The notes below the pieces were generated by a model. That model saw nothing but the letters and a program-made list of their open reading frames with translations. It had not been told where the DNA came from and searched no databases. A DNA stretch of 64,000 bases from QWPT01 sp044356505 (GTDB lineage Bacteria > Planctomycetota > Phycisphaerae > Phycisphaerales > SM1A02): positions 16,422-80,421 of the forward strand of contig JBIKWD010000001.1 in NCBI GenBank assembly GCA_044356505.1, given 5' to 3'. Shown here piece after piece: positions 8,226 through 18,586 of this stretch. The translations under genes and the position numbers were made by a program. How positions within the stretch are numbered: the stretch's first letter is position 1; each line of letters begins with the position of its first letter.

Positions 8226-8974
8226 GGCGCGCTCGCCCCGCCGCCCTTGCCGTGCGTGGGGCGCGCGCTCGCGGCGAGCGCCTCGCCCGCGCGGGCGCGC
8301 ACGATCGCGGCAAGCCGGTCGATCACGTCGGGAACGTCGATGTCGCTTGTGTCGACGATCTCCGCGCCGCGCGGGCAGACGAGCGGTCCATCGACTCGGG
8401 TCGAGTCGATTCGGTCGCGCTCGAGGATCTGCGCGAGCACCTCGTCGTAGGTCGTCCGGATCCCCTTCACCGCGAGCTGCTCGACGCGTCGGCGCGCGCG
8501 GATCTCCGGCCGGGCGTCGAGGTAGATGCGCACGTCCGCGTCGGGAAACACCACCGACCCCTGGTCGCGGCCTTCGGTCACGAGCCGGGGATGCCGGCGG
8601 GCGATGGCGCGCTGGGCGCGGACCATCTCGGCGCGCACCTCGGCAATCCGCGCCACGTCCGAGACGGCGCGCGTCACCTCGGGGGTGCGGATCCGCTCTC
8701 CGACGACGCGGCCGTTCACGAAGAGGTCTGGCGGATCGTGCTTCCAGTCGAACGACAGGTCGAGGGCCCGCATCAGCTCGGCGACGCGGGCGCCGTCGGC
8801 CGGGTCGATGCCGCGGTCAAGCGCCTCGAGCGCCAACGCGCGGTACATCGCGCCCGTGTCGAGGAACTCGAGCCCGAGGCGCTTCGCGAGCGAATGCGCG
8901 ACGGTCGACTTGCCCGTTCCCGCCGGTCCGTCGATCGTGACGATGAAGGAGAGCGCGGCAGGCACGGCGAGCAC
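8222..8974 (-). CDS. cmk: (d)CMP kinase
   Basis: This 250-residue cytidylate kinase phosphorylates CMP and dCMP with ATP in pyrimidine salvage. The P-loop is IDGPAGTGKST (about 14-24). LEFLDTGAMYRALAL, LVTEGRDQGSVVFPDADVRIYLDA and the R-rich lid (PEIRARRRVEQL) are diagnostic of Cmk. The canonical EGRDIGT is EGRDQGS here, a mild variation. The GTG start lies directly after the stop of the upstream gene. It shares an operon with plsC and cca. The C-terminal 20 residues are a low-complexity G/A/P tail not typical of the family, so the last residues are probably dispensable. Confidence 0.93.
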   Translation of the reverse strand: MLAVPAALSFIVTIDGPAGTGKSTVAHSLAKRLGLEFLDTGAMYRALALEALDRGIDPADGARVAELMRALDLSFDWKHDPPDLFVNGRVVGERIRTPEVTRAVSDVARIAEVRAEMVRAQRAIARRHPRLVTEGRDQGSVVFPDADVRIYLDARPEIRARRRVEQLAVKGIRTTYDEVLAQILERDRIDSTRVDGPLVCPRGAEIVDTSDIDVPDVIDRLAAIVRARAGEALAASARPTHGKGGGASAP

Positions 8975-9883
8975 TCACTCCTCCTCTTCGTCCAGCGCGA
9001 GCTCGGGTTCCGAGCACGCGGCCTCGAGCGCCTCGCGGGCCTTGATCAGGTCGCCGATGATGTCGACCCCGGCCTGCTTGTTCGACGCCTGCTTCTTCGG
9101 CGCCTTCTTCGCGGCGCCGTCCGTCTCGCGGCCGACGAAGTCGAGCGCGAGCGTGTTGCCGTAGCCGACGCTCTGCACGCACTCGACGCAGGTCGCGAGG
9201 CTGTACCCGTCGTGCTCGCCGGTCTTCCCGTCGAACCCGCGGACGCTGGCCGCGATCGCGGGCGCGTACGGAGCGAGCTTGCGCAGCGTGTTCTCGAGAT
9301 CGCCCGAGGCGAACGCGTGCGCGAAGCTCGGATAGCTGCCGATGCGGAACCCGCCGATCTTCTTGATGAGGTCCGTGAGGCGCGCCGCCGTGAAGGTGAG
9401 GCCCTCGTGCGGCGCAAGCAGCAGGTTGAGCTCGTGGCGGTCGAGTTCCCTGAGCACGGCCTTCACGCCCGCGGCGGTCGCTTCGAGCGCGGAGTCTGTG
9501 TCGGCTGCGTGCACGCGAACGGCGATCGACGGGCAGCCGAGCCGGCTCGCCGCGATCCCGAGACGCTTGATCCGGTCGACGGACTTGACCCAGTTCGGGC
9601 CGCGCTCGGTGAAGTCGATGGGCGGCTCCTCGTAGAGCAGGAGCACCGGGCAATGCGCGCGGTCGGCGGCGTCGCGGAGCTTTTCGACCTCGCTGAGGCC
9701 GAAACCCTTGAGCAGGTCGGTCGGCAGGTTGAGGCCCCGAAGCTGGAGATCCGTCGCAACGAACTCGGGAACCTCGAAGACGTTCCGCGGCAGCCGCACG
9801 TTGGCGGACGCGAAGGACTCGGGGCTTGCCAGCAACGGCCTGACGGAACCCGCGGAAAGCGTGAGGAGGATCTCTGGTTGCAC
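8975..9883 (-). CDS. TIM-barrel protein, sugar-phosphate isomerase/epimerase-like
   Basis: This 302-residue protein starts at GTG 9883 (VQPEILLTLSAGSV); the open frame extends upstream into non-protein-like sequence. Its alternating pattern of hydrophobic strands (FVATDLQLRGLNL, CPVLLLYEEPP, CPSIAVRVHA, NLLLAPHEGLTF, FRIGSYPSF, YSLATCVECV) suggests an eight-stranded barrel of the xylose-isomerase-like (AP endonuclease 2) type. The APHEG segment resembles a metal-site strand in that superfamily. The C-terminus is a Lys/Ala-rich linker plus an acidic tail (LALDEEEE). It heads the cmk-plsC-cca operon. Substrate unknown and superfamily placement tentative. Confidence 0.6.
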   Translation of the reverse strand: MQPEILLTLSAGSVRPLLASPESFASANVRLPRNVFEVPEFVATDLQLRGLNLPTDLLKGFGLSEVEKLRDAADRAHCPVLLLYEEPPIDFTERGPNWVKSVDRIKRLGIAASRLGCPSIAVRVHAADTDSALEATAAGVKAVLRELDRHELNLLLAPHEGLTFTAARLTDLIKKIGGFRIGSYPSFAHAFASGDLENTLRKLAPYAPAIAASVRGFDGKTGEHDGYSLATCVECVQSVGYGNTLALDFVGRETDGAAKKAPKKQASNKQAGVDIIGDLIKAREALEAACSEPELALDEEEE

Positions 9884-10167
9884 GGGAGAGGGACTTCGGG
9901 AGGCCGCCGATCGGACGGCGGTCGTGGCTCGATCCGCCGCAGGGCGCAGGAAACAGGTGTGCGGGCGCGAACACCGCCGCGCCACAGCGGGAGTCTACCA
10001 CGTCGAGGCGACGAGCCGTTCCCCCGCCGCTCGGTTCTCGGACGATTTCCACCCCGCCGCCGACGCTCCGCCCCGCTTCGTTATCATCGCGCCCCCTTCC
10101 CCGGGGCCGCGTTCATGGAGCGCGGCGTTCGAGTCGCCCGCATCGAGTCCCGCTCCCTGGATACCGC

Positions 10168-10548
10168 ATGTCCACCCCATCCGATTGCCGAGTTTCCGAC
10201 ACGCATGAATGGTTCCGAGTGAACGGCAGCACCGTCACCATGGGGATCACCCAGCACGCGGCCGACGCGCTCACCGACATCACGTTCGTGGAGATGAAGC
10301 CGGCCGGCACCAGCGTGTCGGCGGGCGGCGTCGTCGGCGAGGTCGAGAGCGTGAAGACAGCGAGCGAGATCTACTCGGTCGCAGCCGGCAGGATCGTCGA
10401 GGTCAACCCCGAGGCCGCCAAGGACCCGTCGCTTCTCAACAGCGACCCCTACGGCAAGGGCTGGCTCATCAAGCTCGAGGTCGGCGACGCATCCGCGATC
10501 CTCGCGCTGCCGAACGGCGCCGAGTACGACAAGCGGCACGGCCACTGA
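10168..10548 (+). CDS. gcvH: Glycine cleavage system H protein
   Basis: This 126-residue lipoyl carrier shuttles the aminomethyl group between the P, T and L proteins of the glycine cleavage complex. The lipoylation motif is GEVESVKTASE with Lys63 as acceptor. The flanking H-protein blocks are present (DTHEWFRV, VGITQ-type strand MGITQHAADALTDITFVE, NSDPYGKGWLIKLE). Length matches the family. No gcvT, gcvP or lipoyl ligase gene is in the window, so it is an isolated gcvH here. A tatcat hexamer at 10082-10087 could be a -10 element, but the leader would be about 75 bases. I see no glycine-riboswitch features. Confidence 0.95.
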   Translation: MSTPSDCRVSDTHEWFRVNGSTVTMGITQHAADALTDITFVEMKPAGTSVSAGGVVGEVESVKTASEIYSVAAGRIVEVNPEAAKDPSLLNSDPYGKGWLIKLEVGDASAILALPNGAEYDKRHGH

Positions 10549-10613
10549 AAGCGGCGTGTCGCGGGCGTGGCCGCAGCCGATGCGGCGCCTACGCTCAGAA
10601 CCCGACCGAACCC

Positions 10614-11390
<777 letters not shown>

Positions 11391-13945
11391 GACCGCGCTC
11401 CTCGTGTCCGCGGTCGCGCTCGCGGCGAGCCTCGTCGTGGCCGTGACGAGCGGCATGCGGACCGCGCAGGCGAGCCTCGAGGCGTCGATCTCGAGGGCGA
11501 TGGGCGCGACCGACGCGCGCATCGTGCACCGCTACGCCGAGCCGTTCGACGCGTCGCTTCTCGACGACGTGCGCTCGTGGAGCGGCGTCGAGCGGGCGGC
11601 CGGCCGCCTCTCCGGCTCGATCACGCTTTCGAACGAATCGAGCCGCGACGACGCGGGGCGTCCGCGCCGCGCCACCGTGCAGGCGCGCGGCATCGAGCCG
11701 AGCGAGGACGCGTTCTTCCGCGAGGTCGAGATCGAGAGCGGCCGCCGCATCGAAGGCGCGAACGAGATCGTCCTCGACCCGGGCACCGCCGAAGCGCTCC
11801 AGGCGGAGCCCGGCGACACGCTGCGTGTCGTGCGGTTCGGCAAGCCGCTCGAGGTCAAGGTCGTCGGCGTCTACAAGCGCCCCGTGCTCGGCGCGCTGCA
11901 GCGCGCGCTCGTCGAGATCGACCGCGGCGTGCTCGCCGAGGCGACGAAGCGGCAGGGAAAGCTCACCGGCATCGCCATCGCGCTCGCCGAGGGCACCGAC
12001 GTCGAGGCGTGGTCGAAGGCGCGCTCGGACACGCTGCGCGATCCCATGCTTTGCGAACCCGCGGAGCGCGTGCGCACCGGCCTCGACCGCCAGGTCGAGG
12101 CGAGCCAGCTGTCGACCCTCCTCGCGACGATCATCGCGTTCCTCTCCTGCGCCGCCATCGTGGCGACCGGCATGACGACCGCCGTGCTCGAGGAACTGCG
12201 CGAGATGGGAATCGCCCGCGCGATCGGCGCGTCGCGCGCGCAGCTTTTCGGCGCGCAGCTCGTGACCGGCCTCGTCATCGGCCTCGGCGGCGGCCTGATA
12301 GGCGTTCCCGTGGGCGTCGGGCTTCTCTCGATCCTCGTCGCGATCTACAGCGACTTCGTGCCGGGCGGACTCACCTTCGACGGGCGCGGCGCGCTGCTCG
12401 CCGTCGCGGGCGCCACGCTCAGCGGCGTCCTCGGCGGCCTCTTCCCGGCCTTCCGCGCGGCGCGCATCTCGCCGCTCGAGGCGATCGCGATCCGCGCCCG
12501 CCCGCCGCGCCGCGGCCTTGTCCTCGTCGCGGTCGCGGTCGCGCTCGGCATCTTCGGGCTGTGGGCGCTCGGCCTCGTGCCCGAGTCGCGCGACACGCGC
12601 TTCTGGATCTACGCGTTCGGCACGCTGCCCCTCCTCCACATCGCGTGGTTCCTCCTCAGCGTGCCGATCACGCTCGGCGTCTCGCGAGTCGTCAGCCCGC
12701 TGCTCGAGCGGCCGCTCGGACTGCCGCGCGGGCTGCTCTCCTCGAGCGTGCAGCGCATGCCGTGGCGCCTCGGCTGCACCGCGGGCGCGCTCATGGTCGC
12801 GATCTCGATCCTCGTCAGCACGCGCTCGAACGGCGACGCGATCATCCGCGACCTGCGCGAACGCGTGCGGTTCGCCGACGGATTCATCTTCTGCACCTCC
12901 GGACTTTCGCCCGACGAGCAGTCGCGCCTCGCGAAGCTCGACGGCGTCGCCGGCGCGCTTCCGATCGGATACCTCCCGCTCAGGATGTCGGGCGAACAGG
13001 TCTTCGGCGTGCGCGGGCTCGGGCCCACGAACGTCGTCTGCGTCGGCTTCGAGCCGCGCCCGTTCATCGAGATGAACCGCCTCGACTGGCTCGAGGGCAC
13101 GCCTGAAACCGCGATCCCCCGTCTCGAGGAAGGTGACGCGATCCTCGTGGCGCCCGAGTTCCTCGTGGCGCGCGGCCTCGGCGTCGGATCGAAGCTCACG
13201 CTCGGATCCGGAAAGAACGAGGCCGAGTTCGAGATCGTCGGCGTCGTCACCGCCGCCGGCCTCGACATCGCGACGCAGACCTTCGGCATGCGGCAGATCT
13301 ACATGGAGCAGGCGGTGAGCTGCGTGTTCATGAGCTTCGACGCCGTCGCACGCCACTTCGACACGCGCGAGGCCTACATCATGCAGATGAAGCTCGACCC
13401 GAGGATGGACGAAGCCGGCGAGAAGCGGCTCGGCGACGAGGTCGCGAACGCCGTGCCCGGCGCGGTCTTCTCGAGCGGCCGTTCGATCCGCGGCTTCGTC
13501 GACCAGATCGGCGGAACGATCCTCGCGCTCACGAGCGCGGTCGCGCTGGCGGCGCTTGCGCTCGCGGCGATCGGCGTCGGCAGCGTGGTCGCCGCAGGAA
13601 TCTCCGCGCGCACGCGCGAGTTCGGCATCCTGCGCGCCGTCGGCGGCTCGACGCGCGTCCTCGTCGGTCTCGTCCTCGGAGAGACGGTCGTGATGGCGCT
13701 CGCGGCGCTCGTATCGGGCACCGCGCTCGGCCTCCAGCTCGCATGGATGGGCGTCGAGCTCTACCGCGACTTCGCGGGCCTGCGCCTTGCGTGGGTGATC
13801 CCCTACGCGCCGCTCGCCGCCGGCGGAGCGATCGTGATCGCGGTCGCGCTCCTCGCCGCAAGTCCGGCGGTCGTGCGCCTTGCACGCAAGCCCGCGCGCG
13901 CCCTTCTCGCCTCGGCGTGAGCGCGCGTACGCTACTTCCCGCGCG

Positions 13946-16075
13946 ATGAGCGACACGCCCTTCATCATCCAGAGCCCGTTCCAGCCGATGGGCGACCAGC
14001 CGCAGGCGATTCACGAGCTCTGCGACTCGGTCTCCCGAGGCCACCGCCACCAGGTGCTCCTCGGCGCGACGGGCACGGGCAAGACCTTCACGATGGCGAA
14101 CGTCATCGCGCGGACGAACCGCCCCACGCTCATCGTGTCGCACAACAAGACGCTCGCCGCGCAGCTCTACGAGGAGATGAAGGAGCTCTTCCCGAAGAAC
14201 GCGGTGAGCTACTTCGTCAGCTACTACGACTACTACCAGCCCGAGGCGTACATCCCGCAGCGCGACATCTACATCGAGAAGGACGCCTCGCGCAACGCCG
14301 ACCTCGACCGTCTGCGCCTCGCGGCGACGAGCCAGCTCCTCTCGCGCCGCGACACGATCGTGGTCGCGAGCGTGTCGTGCCTCTACGGCCTCGGAAGCCC
14401 GAGCGAGTACCGCAACAAGACGATCTTCATCGAGCGCGGCATGCAGCTCGACCGCCGCGCGTTCCTGCTCGGGCTCTCCGCGATGCAGTACTCTCGCAAC
14501 GAAGTGGCGCCCGCGCGCGGCAACTTCCGCGTGCGCGGCGATTGCATCGAGGTCTACCCCGCGTACGAGCAGTACGCGATCCGCATCGATCTCTTCGGCG
14601 ACGAGATCGACACGATCCAGCTCTTCGACCCGACGAGCGGCGAGCTCCTCGCCGACGAGCAGAAGACCTTCATCTTCCCCGCCGTCCACTACGTGATGCC
14701 CGACGAGCAGAAGCAGGTCGCCATCGCGTCGATCCGCGCCGAACTCGACGCCCGCGTGATGGAACTGCGCGGCGAAGGCAAGCTCCTCGAGGCGCAGCGG
14801 CTGCTTGCGCGCACGAAGCACGACCTCGAGATGCTCGAGGAGACGGGCTTCTGCAACGGGATCGAGAACTACTCGCGCCATTTCGACGGGCGGCCCGCGG
14901 GTGCGCGGGCGTGGACGCTCCTCGACTACTTCCGCCAGGCTCCCGGCGGCGCGGGCGAGGACGACTGGCTCGTCATCATCGACGAGTGCCATGTCACGAT
15001 CCCGCAGATCCGCGGCATGTACTTCGGCGACCGCGCGCGCAAGCAGACGCTCGTCGACCACGGCTTCCGCCTGCCGAGCGCGCTCGACAACAGGCCCCTC
15101 AAGTTCGAGGAGTTCGTCGAGCTCGTGCCGCAGGTGATCCATGTGAGCGCGACGCCCGGGCCGTGGGAGCTCGGCGAGGCGCAGGGCGTCGTCGCCGAGC
15201 AGGTCATCCGTCCGACCGGCCTCGTCGACCCGCCGATCGAGGTGCGCCCCGCGCGCACGCAGGTGCCCGACCTCCTCAAGGAAGCGCGCATCCGCGCCGA
15301 GAAGGGCGAGCGCACGCTCGTCACCGCGCTCACGAAGCGCCTCTGCGAGGACCTCACCGCGTACCTCCACAAGGAAGGGATGCGCGTCCGCTACCTCCAC
15401 AGCGAGATCGAGACGCTCGAGCGGCTCGAGCTCCTGCGCGACCTGCGCGAGGGCGGGTTCGATGTGCTCGTCGGCGTCAACCTGCTGCGCGAAGGCCTCG
15501 ATCTTCCCGAGGTCTCGCTCGTGTGCATCCTCGACGCAGACAAGCAGGGCTTCCTCCGCAGCCAGTCGAGCCTCATCCAGACGATGGGCCGCGCCGCGCG
15601 CAACGCGAACTCGATGGCGCTCCTCTACGCCGACGAAGTCACCGAGGAGATGCAGAAGGCGATGGACGAGGTCGAGCGCCGCCGCCGCAAGCAGCTCGCG
15701 TACAACGCAGAGCACGGCATCGTGCCGAAGACGATCGAGAAGGCGATCCGCCGCGGCATCGAGCTCGAGCTCGCCGCGCACCGCACCGCGCGCCGCGCGG
15801 CGGGCGCGAGCGACGAGGAAGACGACGAGAACGCGCTCGACCGCGAGGAACTCCTCGGCCAGATGCAGGCCGAGATGATGGAGGCCGCCGAGCGCCTCGA
15901 GTTCGAGAAGGCCGCGCGGCTGCGCGACGAGATCAACAGGCTGAAGTCGCTCCCCGCCGACGCGCGCCCGCGCGGCGCGTCGAAGGGTTCGGGCGGGCGC
16001 GACTCAGGCGAACGCCAGCCCTCGAAGGCGGGCATGCCGGGGACCCGCGCCGGCCGCGGGCGCAAGCGGCGTTGA
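13946..16075 (+). CDS. uvrB: Excinuclease ABC subunit B
   Basis: This 709-residue damage-verification helicase of nucleotide-excision repair is loaded by UvrA and recruits UvrC. Walker A is GATGTGKT (40-47). The beta-hairpin that inserts into DNA is YYDYYQPEAYIP (about 93-104). The DECH box, the GVNLLREGLDLPEV helicase motif and QTMGRAARN are all present. A C-terminal UVR motif (about 632-667, AAERLEFEKAARLRDEI) should bind UvrC. It ends in a basic, Gly/Arg-rich tail of about 40 residues beyond the UVR motif. The ATG at 13946 gives the standard N-terminus FIIQSPFQPMGDQPQAI. uvrA lies 3.5 kb downstream on the same strand but is not in one operon. Confidence 0.97.
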   Translation: MSDTPFIIQSPFQPMGDQPQAIHELCDSVSRGHRHQVLLGATGTGKTFTMANVIARTNRPTLIVSHNKTLAAQLYEEMKELFPKNAVSYFVSYYDYYQPEAYIPQRDIYIEKDASRNADLDRLRLAATSQLLSRRDTIVVASVSCLYGLGSPSEYRNKTIFIERGMQLDRRAFLLGLSAMQYSRNEVAPARGNFRVRGDCIEVYPAYEQYAIRIDLFGDEIDTIQLFDPTSGELLADEQKTFIFPAVHYVMPDEQKQVAIASIRAELDARVMELRGEGKLLEAQRLLARTKHDLEMLEETGFCNGIENYSRHFDGRPAGARAWTLLDYFRQAPGGAGEDDWLVIIDECHVTIPQIRGMYFGDRARKQTLVDHGFRLPSALDNRPLKFEEFVELVPQVIHVSATPGPWELGEAQGVVAEQVIRPTGLVDPPIEVRPARTQVPDLLKEARIRAEKGERTLVTALTKRLCEDLTAYLHKEGMRVRYLHSEIETLERLELLRDLREGGFDVLVGVNLLREGLDLPEVSLVCILDADKQGFLRSQSSLIQTMGRAARNANSMALLYADEVTEEMQKAMDEVERRRRKQLAYNAEHGIVPKTIEKAIRRGIELELAAHRTARRAAGASDEEDDENALDREELLGQMQAEMMEAAERLEFEKAARLRDEINRLKSLPADARPRGASKGSGGRDSGERQPSKAGMPGTRAGRGRKRR

Positions 16076-16076
16076 A

Positions 16077-16400
16077 TCAGATGATCGACCGGACGAGCAC
16101 CGAAAGACCGAACTTCCACGCGAGGCCGCCGACCACGTGGAGGCCGCCGATCGCGAAGGCGCGGCCGGCATGGACGCCGTACTTCAGCAGCAGAAGCAGC
16201 GCGACGACGATCCCCGCGAGGACGTTGCCGACGAGGAACGACGCAGCGCCGAGCGACGAGGCGAGTCCGTAGGTGCTTCCCAGCGCGACGATGAATCCGA
16301 CGAACGCCAGCACGGCCGCGCTCGTGAAGTCGATGGCGTCGTCGCCGAGCCACTCGACGAGCGCGAAGAGGATCACGGCCGAGATGAGGACGTCGCACAT
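16077..16400 (-). CDS. Small four-TM membrane protein
   Basis: This 107-residue protein is almost entirely hydrophobic, with about four TM segments. The ATG at 16400 has an excellent Shine-Dalgarno sequence (GAAGGAGGT, five bases upstream), which decides the start over an upstream in-frame ATG. It converges on uvrB with one base between the stop codons. I do not recognise the family. There is no signal peptide apart from the first TM, and a single arginine pair lies near the C-terminus. It probably sits in the inner membrane; function unknown. Confidence 0.75.
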   Translation of the reverse strand: MCDVLISAVILFALVEWLGDDAIDFTSAAVLAFVGFIVALGSTYGLASSLGAASFLVGNVLAGIVVALLLLLKYGVHAGRAFAIGGLHVVGGLAWKFGLSVLVRSII

Positions 16401-16560
16401 GGCACACCTCCTTCGCGTTGATCTCGCCGACACCCCCGCCGCGCAGGACCGGCGAAACCAGAGACTATCAGAGCGGACTTCGCGGCTACAACCGCGCCGA
16501 CGCTTCCTGAACTACGATCTCGCCCGCCGAGTTCCGACCGATCATCCCTTGGACCGCGTC

Positions 16561-17352
16561 ATGCCCATCCACATGCGACCACTGCTCTCCGCCCTCCTCC
16601 TCCCGGCGCTCCTGCTCCTGCCGCTCCTTGCATCGGTCGGTTGCGCCTCATCGGGTACGCGCGACGGCGCCCCCAGGCGGGTCGCCATCGTGCTCACGAA
16701 CCACGGCCAGCTTGGCGACACGGGCAAGCCGACGGGCTTCTATCTCTCCGAAGCGACGCATCCCTACGAGGTGTTCCGCAAGGCCGGCTACGAGATCGAC
16801 TTCCTCTCGCCGAAGGGCGGCGAGGCGCCGATGGACGGCGTCGACCGCACCGACCCGATCAATGCCGCGTTCCTCGACGACGAGGCGCTGGTGGCGCGCA
16901 CCAAGTCGACGACCGCGATCCCGAAGGCGAACCCTGCCGCGTACGACGCGGTCTTCTTCTCGGGCGGCCACGGAACGATGTGGGACTTCCCGAACGACGC
17001 GGGCGTGCTCGAGCTCATCCGCACCGTCTACGAGCGCGGCGGCGTGGTCGCCGCCGTGTGCCACGGCCCCGCTGCGCTCGTGAACGCGCGTCTCTCGAGC
17101 GGCATGTACCTCGTCGCCGGCAAGGAGGTCTCCGCCTTCACCGACGAGGAGGAAGTCGCCGTCGAGCTCGAGAAGGTCGTGCCCTTCGCGCTCGAATCGA
17201 AGCTGCGCTCGCGCGGCGCGCGCTTCGTCGAGGCCCCGAACTTCGAGAAGAAGGTCGCCGTCTCCGAGCGCCTGGTGACCGGGCAGAACCCGGCCTCGGC
17301 CACCGGTGTCGCCGAAGCGGTGGTCGAGCTGCTCGATACGCGCGGCCGCTGA
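16561..17352 (+). CDS. DJ-1/PfpI family protein (Hsp31-like) with lipoprotein signal
   Basis: This 263-residue protein begins with a lipoprotein signal peptide (hydrophobic 8-24, lipobox ASVGC with Cys28). The mature part is a DJ-1/PfpI domain with Cys167 in VAAVCHGP, the adjacent His168 and an acidic residue in ATHPYE (Glu70). This is the Glu-Cys-His arrangement of Hsp31/YajL-type glyoxalase III and chaperone enzymes. The insert PMDGVDRTDPINAAFLDD is typical of the Hsp31 branch. Most relatives are cytoplasmic; membrane anchoring on the outer face is the oddity. An alternative ATG at 16573 would shorten the signal peptide by four residues. The lipobox is visible; the role is inferred. Confidence 0.82.
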   Translation: MPIHMRPLLSALLLPALLLLPLLASVGCASSGTRDGAPRRVAIVLTNHGQLGDTGKPTGFYLSEATHPYEVFRKAGYEIDFLSPKGGEAPMDGVDRTDPINAAFLDDEALVARTKSTTAIPKANPAAYDAVFFSGGHGTMWDFPNDAGVLELIRTVYERGGVVAAVCHGPAALVNARLSSGMYLVAGKEVSAFTDEEEVAVELEKVVPFALESKLRSRGARFVEAPNFEKKVAVSERLVTGQNPASATGVAEAVVELLDTRGR

Positions 17353-17394
17353 CGGCTTTCCGGCTTCCGCCCCTCCATCCTGAGAGATCGAGTC

Positions 17395-17435
17395 GTTCCG
17401 CGCGGAACCCTTCCGACGCCGCCGTCGCGGCGTCG
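17395..17435. promoter_or_regulatory. Palindrome and hairpin in the leader of the PAPG-CTERM gene
   Basis: A perfect 14-base palindrome, gttccgcgcggaac, lies at 17395-17408. It is followed by an 8-bp stem (17414-17421 with 17428-17435). Both lie between the Hsp31-like gene and the exported protein gene. They could be an operator, a weak terminator or an mRNA-stabilising structure; no T-run follows. Confidence 0.4.
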
Positions 17436-17458
17436 CAACCACGAAGAAGGAGAACGCC

Positions 17459-18046
17459 ATGAAGCACTCGAACCGTACGACCGTCCTCGCATCCGCCGCA
17501 GTCGCCGCCGGCGCCGTCGCAGCCCTCGCGAACGCCTCCTACACCGCCATCCCGATGAGCTGGACCGCCGTCAACGGCGCCAACCTGAACACCTCGTTCG
17601 GTCCGGGCGGCGCGGCAGGCGGCGGCGTGCCCAACTTCTTCATGGGCGTGAGCCCGTCGACCGCCTCCGAGTACGCCTACGGCTACGGCCACGGTGCGGG
17701 CGGCATCGACAACTACGAGTTCGGGTTCAACCCGTCGACGCTCTTCACATCCGACTCGGGATCGGCGTTCGTGAACTTCACGCTCTCGACGCCGGTCTCC
17801 ATCGTCCTCAACGCCCGCACGTCCGGCATCACGAACGTGCAGATCAACGGCGTCACGCTCGCCAACGGCGCCCTCGGCGGAACCCTCGCCGCCGGAACCC
17901 ACAGCCTCGCCGTCTTCTACAACAACTCGAATCCGGCCGATCCGCTCGACACCTTCCGCTTCGGCTACAGCGCGATCCCCGCGCCGGGCGCGCTTGCGCT
18001 CGCCGGCGTGGCCGGACTGCTCGGAACCGGCCGTCGCCGCCGCTGA
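17459..18046 (+). CDS. Exported protein with PEP-CTERM-like sorting tail
   Basis: This 195-residue secreted protein has a signal peptide (about 1-27, ANASY), a Gly/Asn/Ser-rich body and a C-terminal tripartite tail: IPAPG motif (about 173), hydrophobic helix (LALAGVAGLLG) and an arginine cluster (RRRR) as the last residues. That is the layout of PEP-CTERM/exosortase substrates, with PAPG as the motif variant often met in planctomycetes. A strong Shine-Dalgarno (AAGGAG) precedes the ATG. The body resembles small bacterial surface proteins with beta-rich repeats (GNVQINGVTLANG-like strands) but matches no catalytic family I know. I infer that it is anchored or processed at the envelope by an exosortase encoded elsewhere. 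Confidence 0.8.
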   Translation: MKHSNRTTVLASAAVAAGAVAALANASYTAIPMSWTAVNGANLNTSFGPGGAAGGGVPNFFMGVSPSTASEYAYGYGHGAGGIDNYEFGFNPSTLFTSDSGSAFVNFTLSTPVSIVLNARTSGITNVQINGVTLANGALGGTLAAGTHSLAVFYNNSNPADPLDTFRFGYSAIPAPGALALAGVAGLLGTGRRRR

Positions 18047-18093
18047 CCGCACGCGCGGGACGCGCATCGGCCGAGTCGTGCATCGAGCGACGT

Positions 18094-18441
18094 CTACGAA
18101 TGCCTGCGACCGTCGCCCGACCTCGCTCGCCTCGAGCGGGGCGCGGCGCGTTCGAGGGAACGCATGAGCGCCCGGCGCAGGCGCGCGGTCGCGGAGTCGA
18201 TCGCGTCGTAGTAGGTCCTGGCGCGCCCCTCGATCGACAGCGTGATCCGCCGCGCAGCGGTGAGCTGGATGGAGCACTGCTTGTCGACGCCCCCGCGCGG
18301 TCCGTTGATGTCGCTGAGCCTCACCTCGACGTCCGCGGCCTGGCCGAGCGCGCGGTCGACGACTGCGCGGATCCGATCGGTGATGTAGGACAACTCCGCC
18401 TCGCTCGTCTTGATCCGTCCGTCAAAGACCCGAATGTGCAT
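18094..18441 (-). CDS. HPF/RaiA-like ribosome-associated protein (divergent)
   Basis: This 115-residue protein has the alpha/beta pattern and length of short ribosome hibernation factors. MHIRVFDGRI and a first helix (SEAELSYITDRIRAVVDRAL) are followed by strands VEVRLSDINGPRGGVDKQCSIQL and ITLSIEGRARTYYDAIDSATARL. DINGPRGG...C.IQL and YxAIDxAxxRL are the most HPF-like pieces. It lacks the long linker and dimer domain of long HPF. A second, more canonical short HPF lies at 27241-27543, so this may be a specialised paralogue. The C-terminus is a basic tail (RRARSGDGRRHS). It converges with the PAPG-CTERM gene. Confidence 0.68.
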   Translation of the reverse strand: MHIRVFDGRIKTSEAELSYITDRIRAVVDRALGQAADVEVRLSDINGPRGGVDKQCSIQLTAARRITLSIEGRARTYYDAIDSATARLRRALMRSLERAAPRSRRARSGDGRRHS

Positions 18442-18573
18442 GGGTTGCTCCGTTCTGGCGCGCCTCTTGCGCGCCGGCTCGGCCGCTACGTCGCGGCCGT
18501 CGCTGGGTTCGGAATTCCGCAGTCCGTCTTTCTGCGAACGCGCACGGCGTCGTCGCCTTCGCCGCCGCCTTCG

Positions 18574-18579
18574 TACAGT
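18574..18579 (+). promoter_or_regulatory. -10-like hexamer tacagt, seven bases before the GNAT start
   Basis: The hexamer tacagt precedes GTG 18587 by seven bases, with no Shine-Dalgarno sequence between. This implies a leaderless or near-leaderless mRNA. No good -35 is visible. Confidence 0.4.
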
Positions 18580-18586
18580 GGCGCGC

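Noticed and set aside
13529..15781. A 750-codon minus-strand frame opposite uvrB
   Set aside because: uvrB on the plus strand is unambiguous, and the antisense frame has no motifs.
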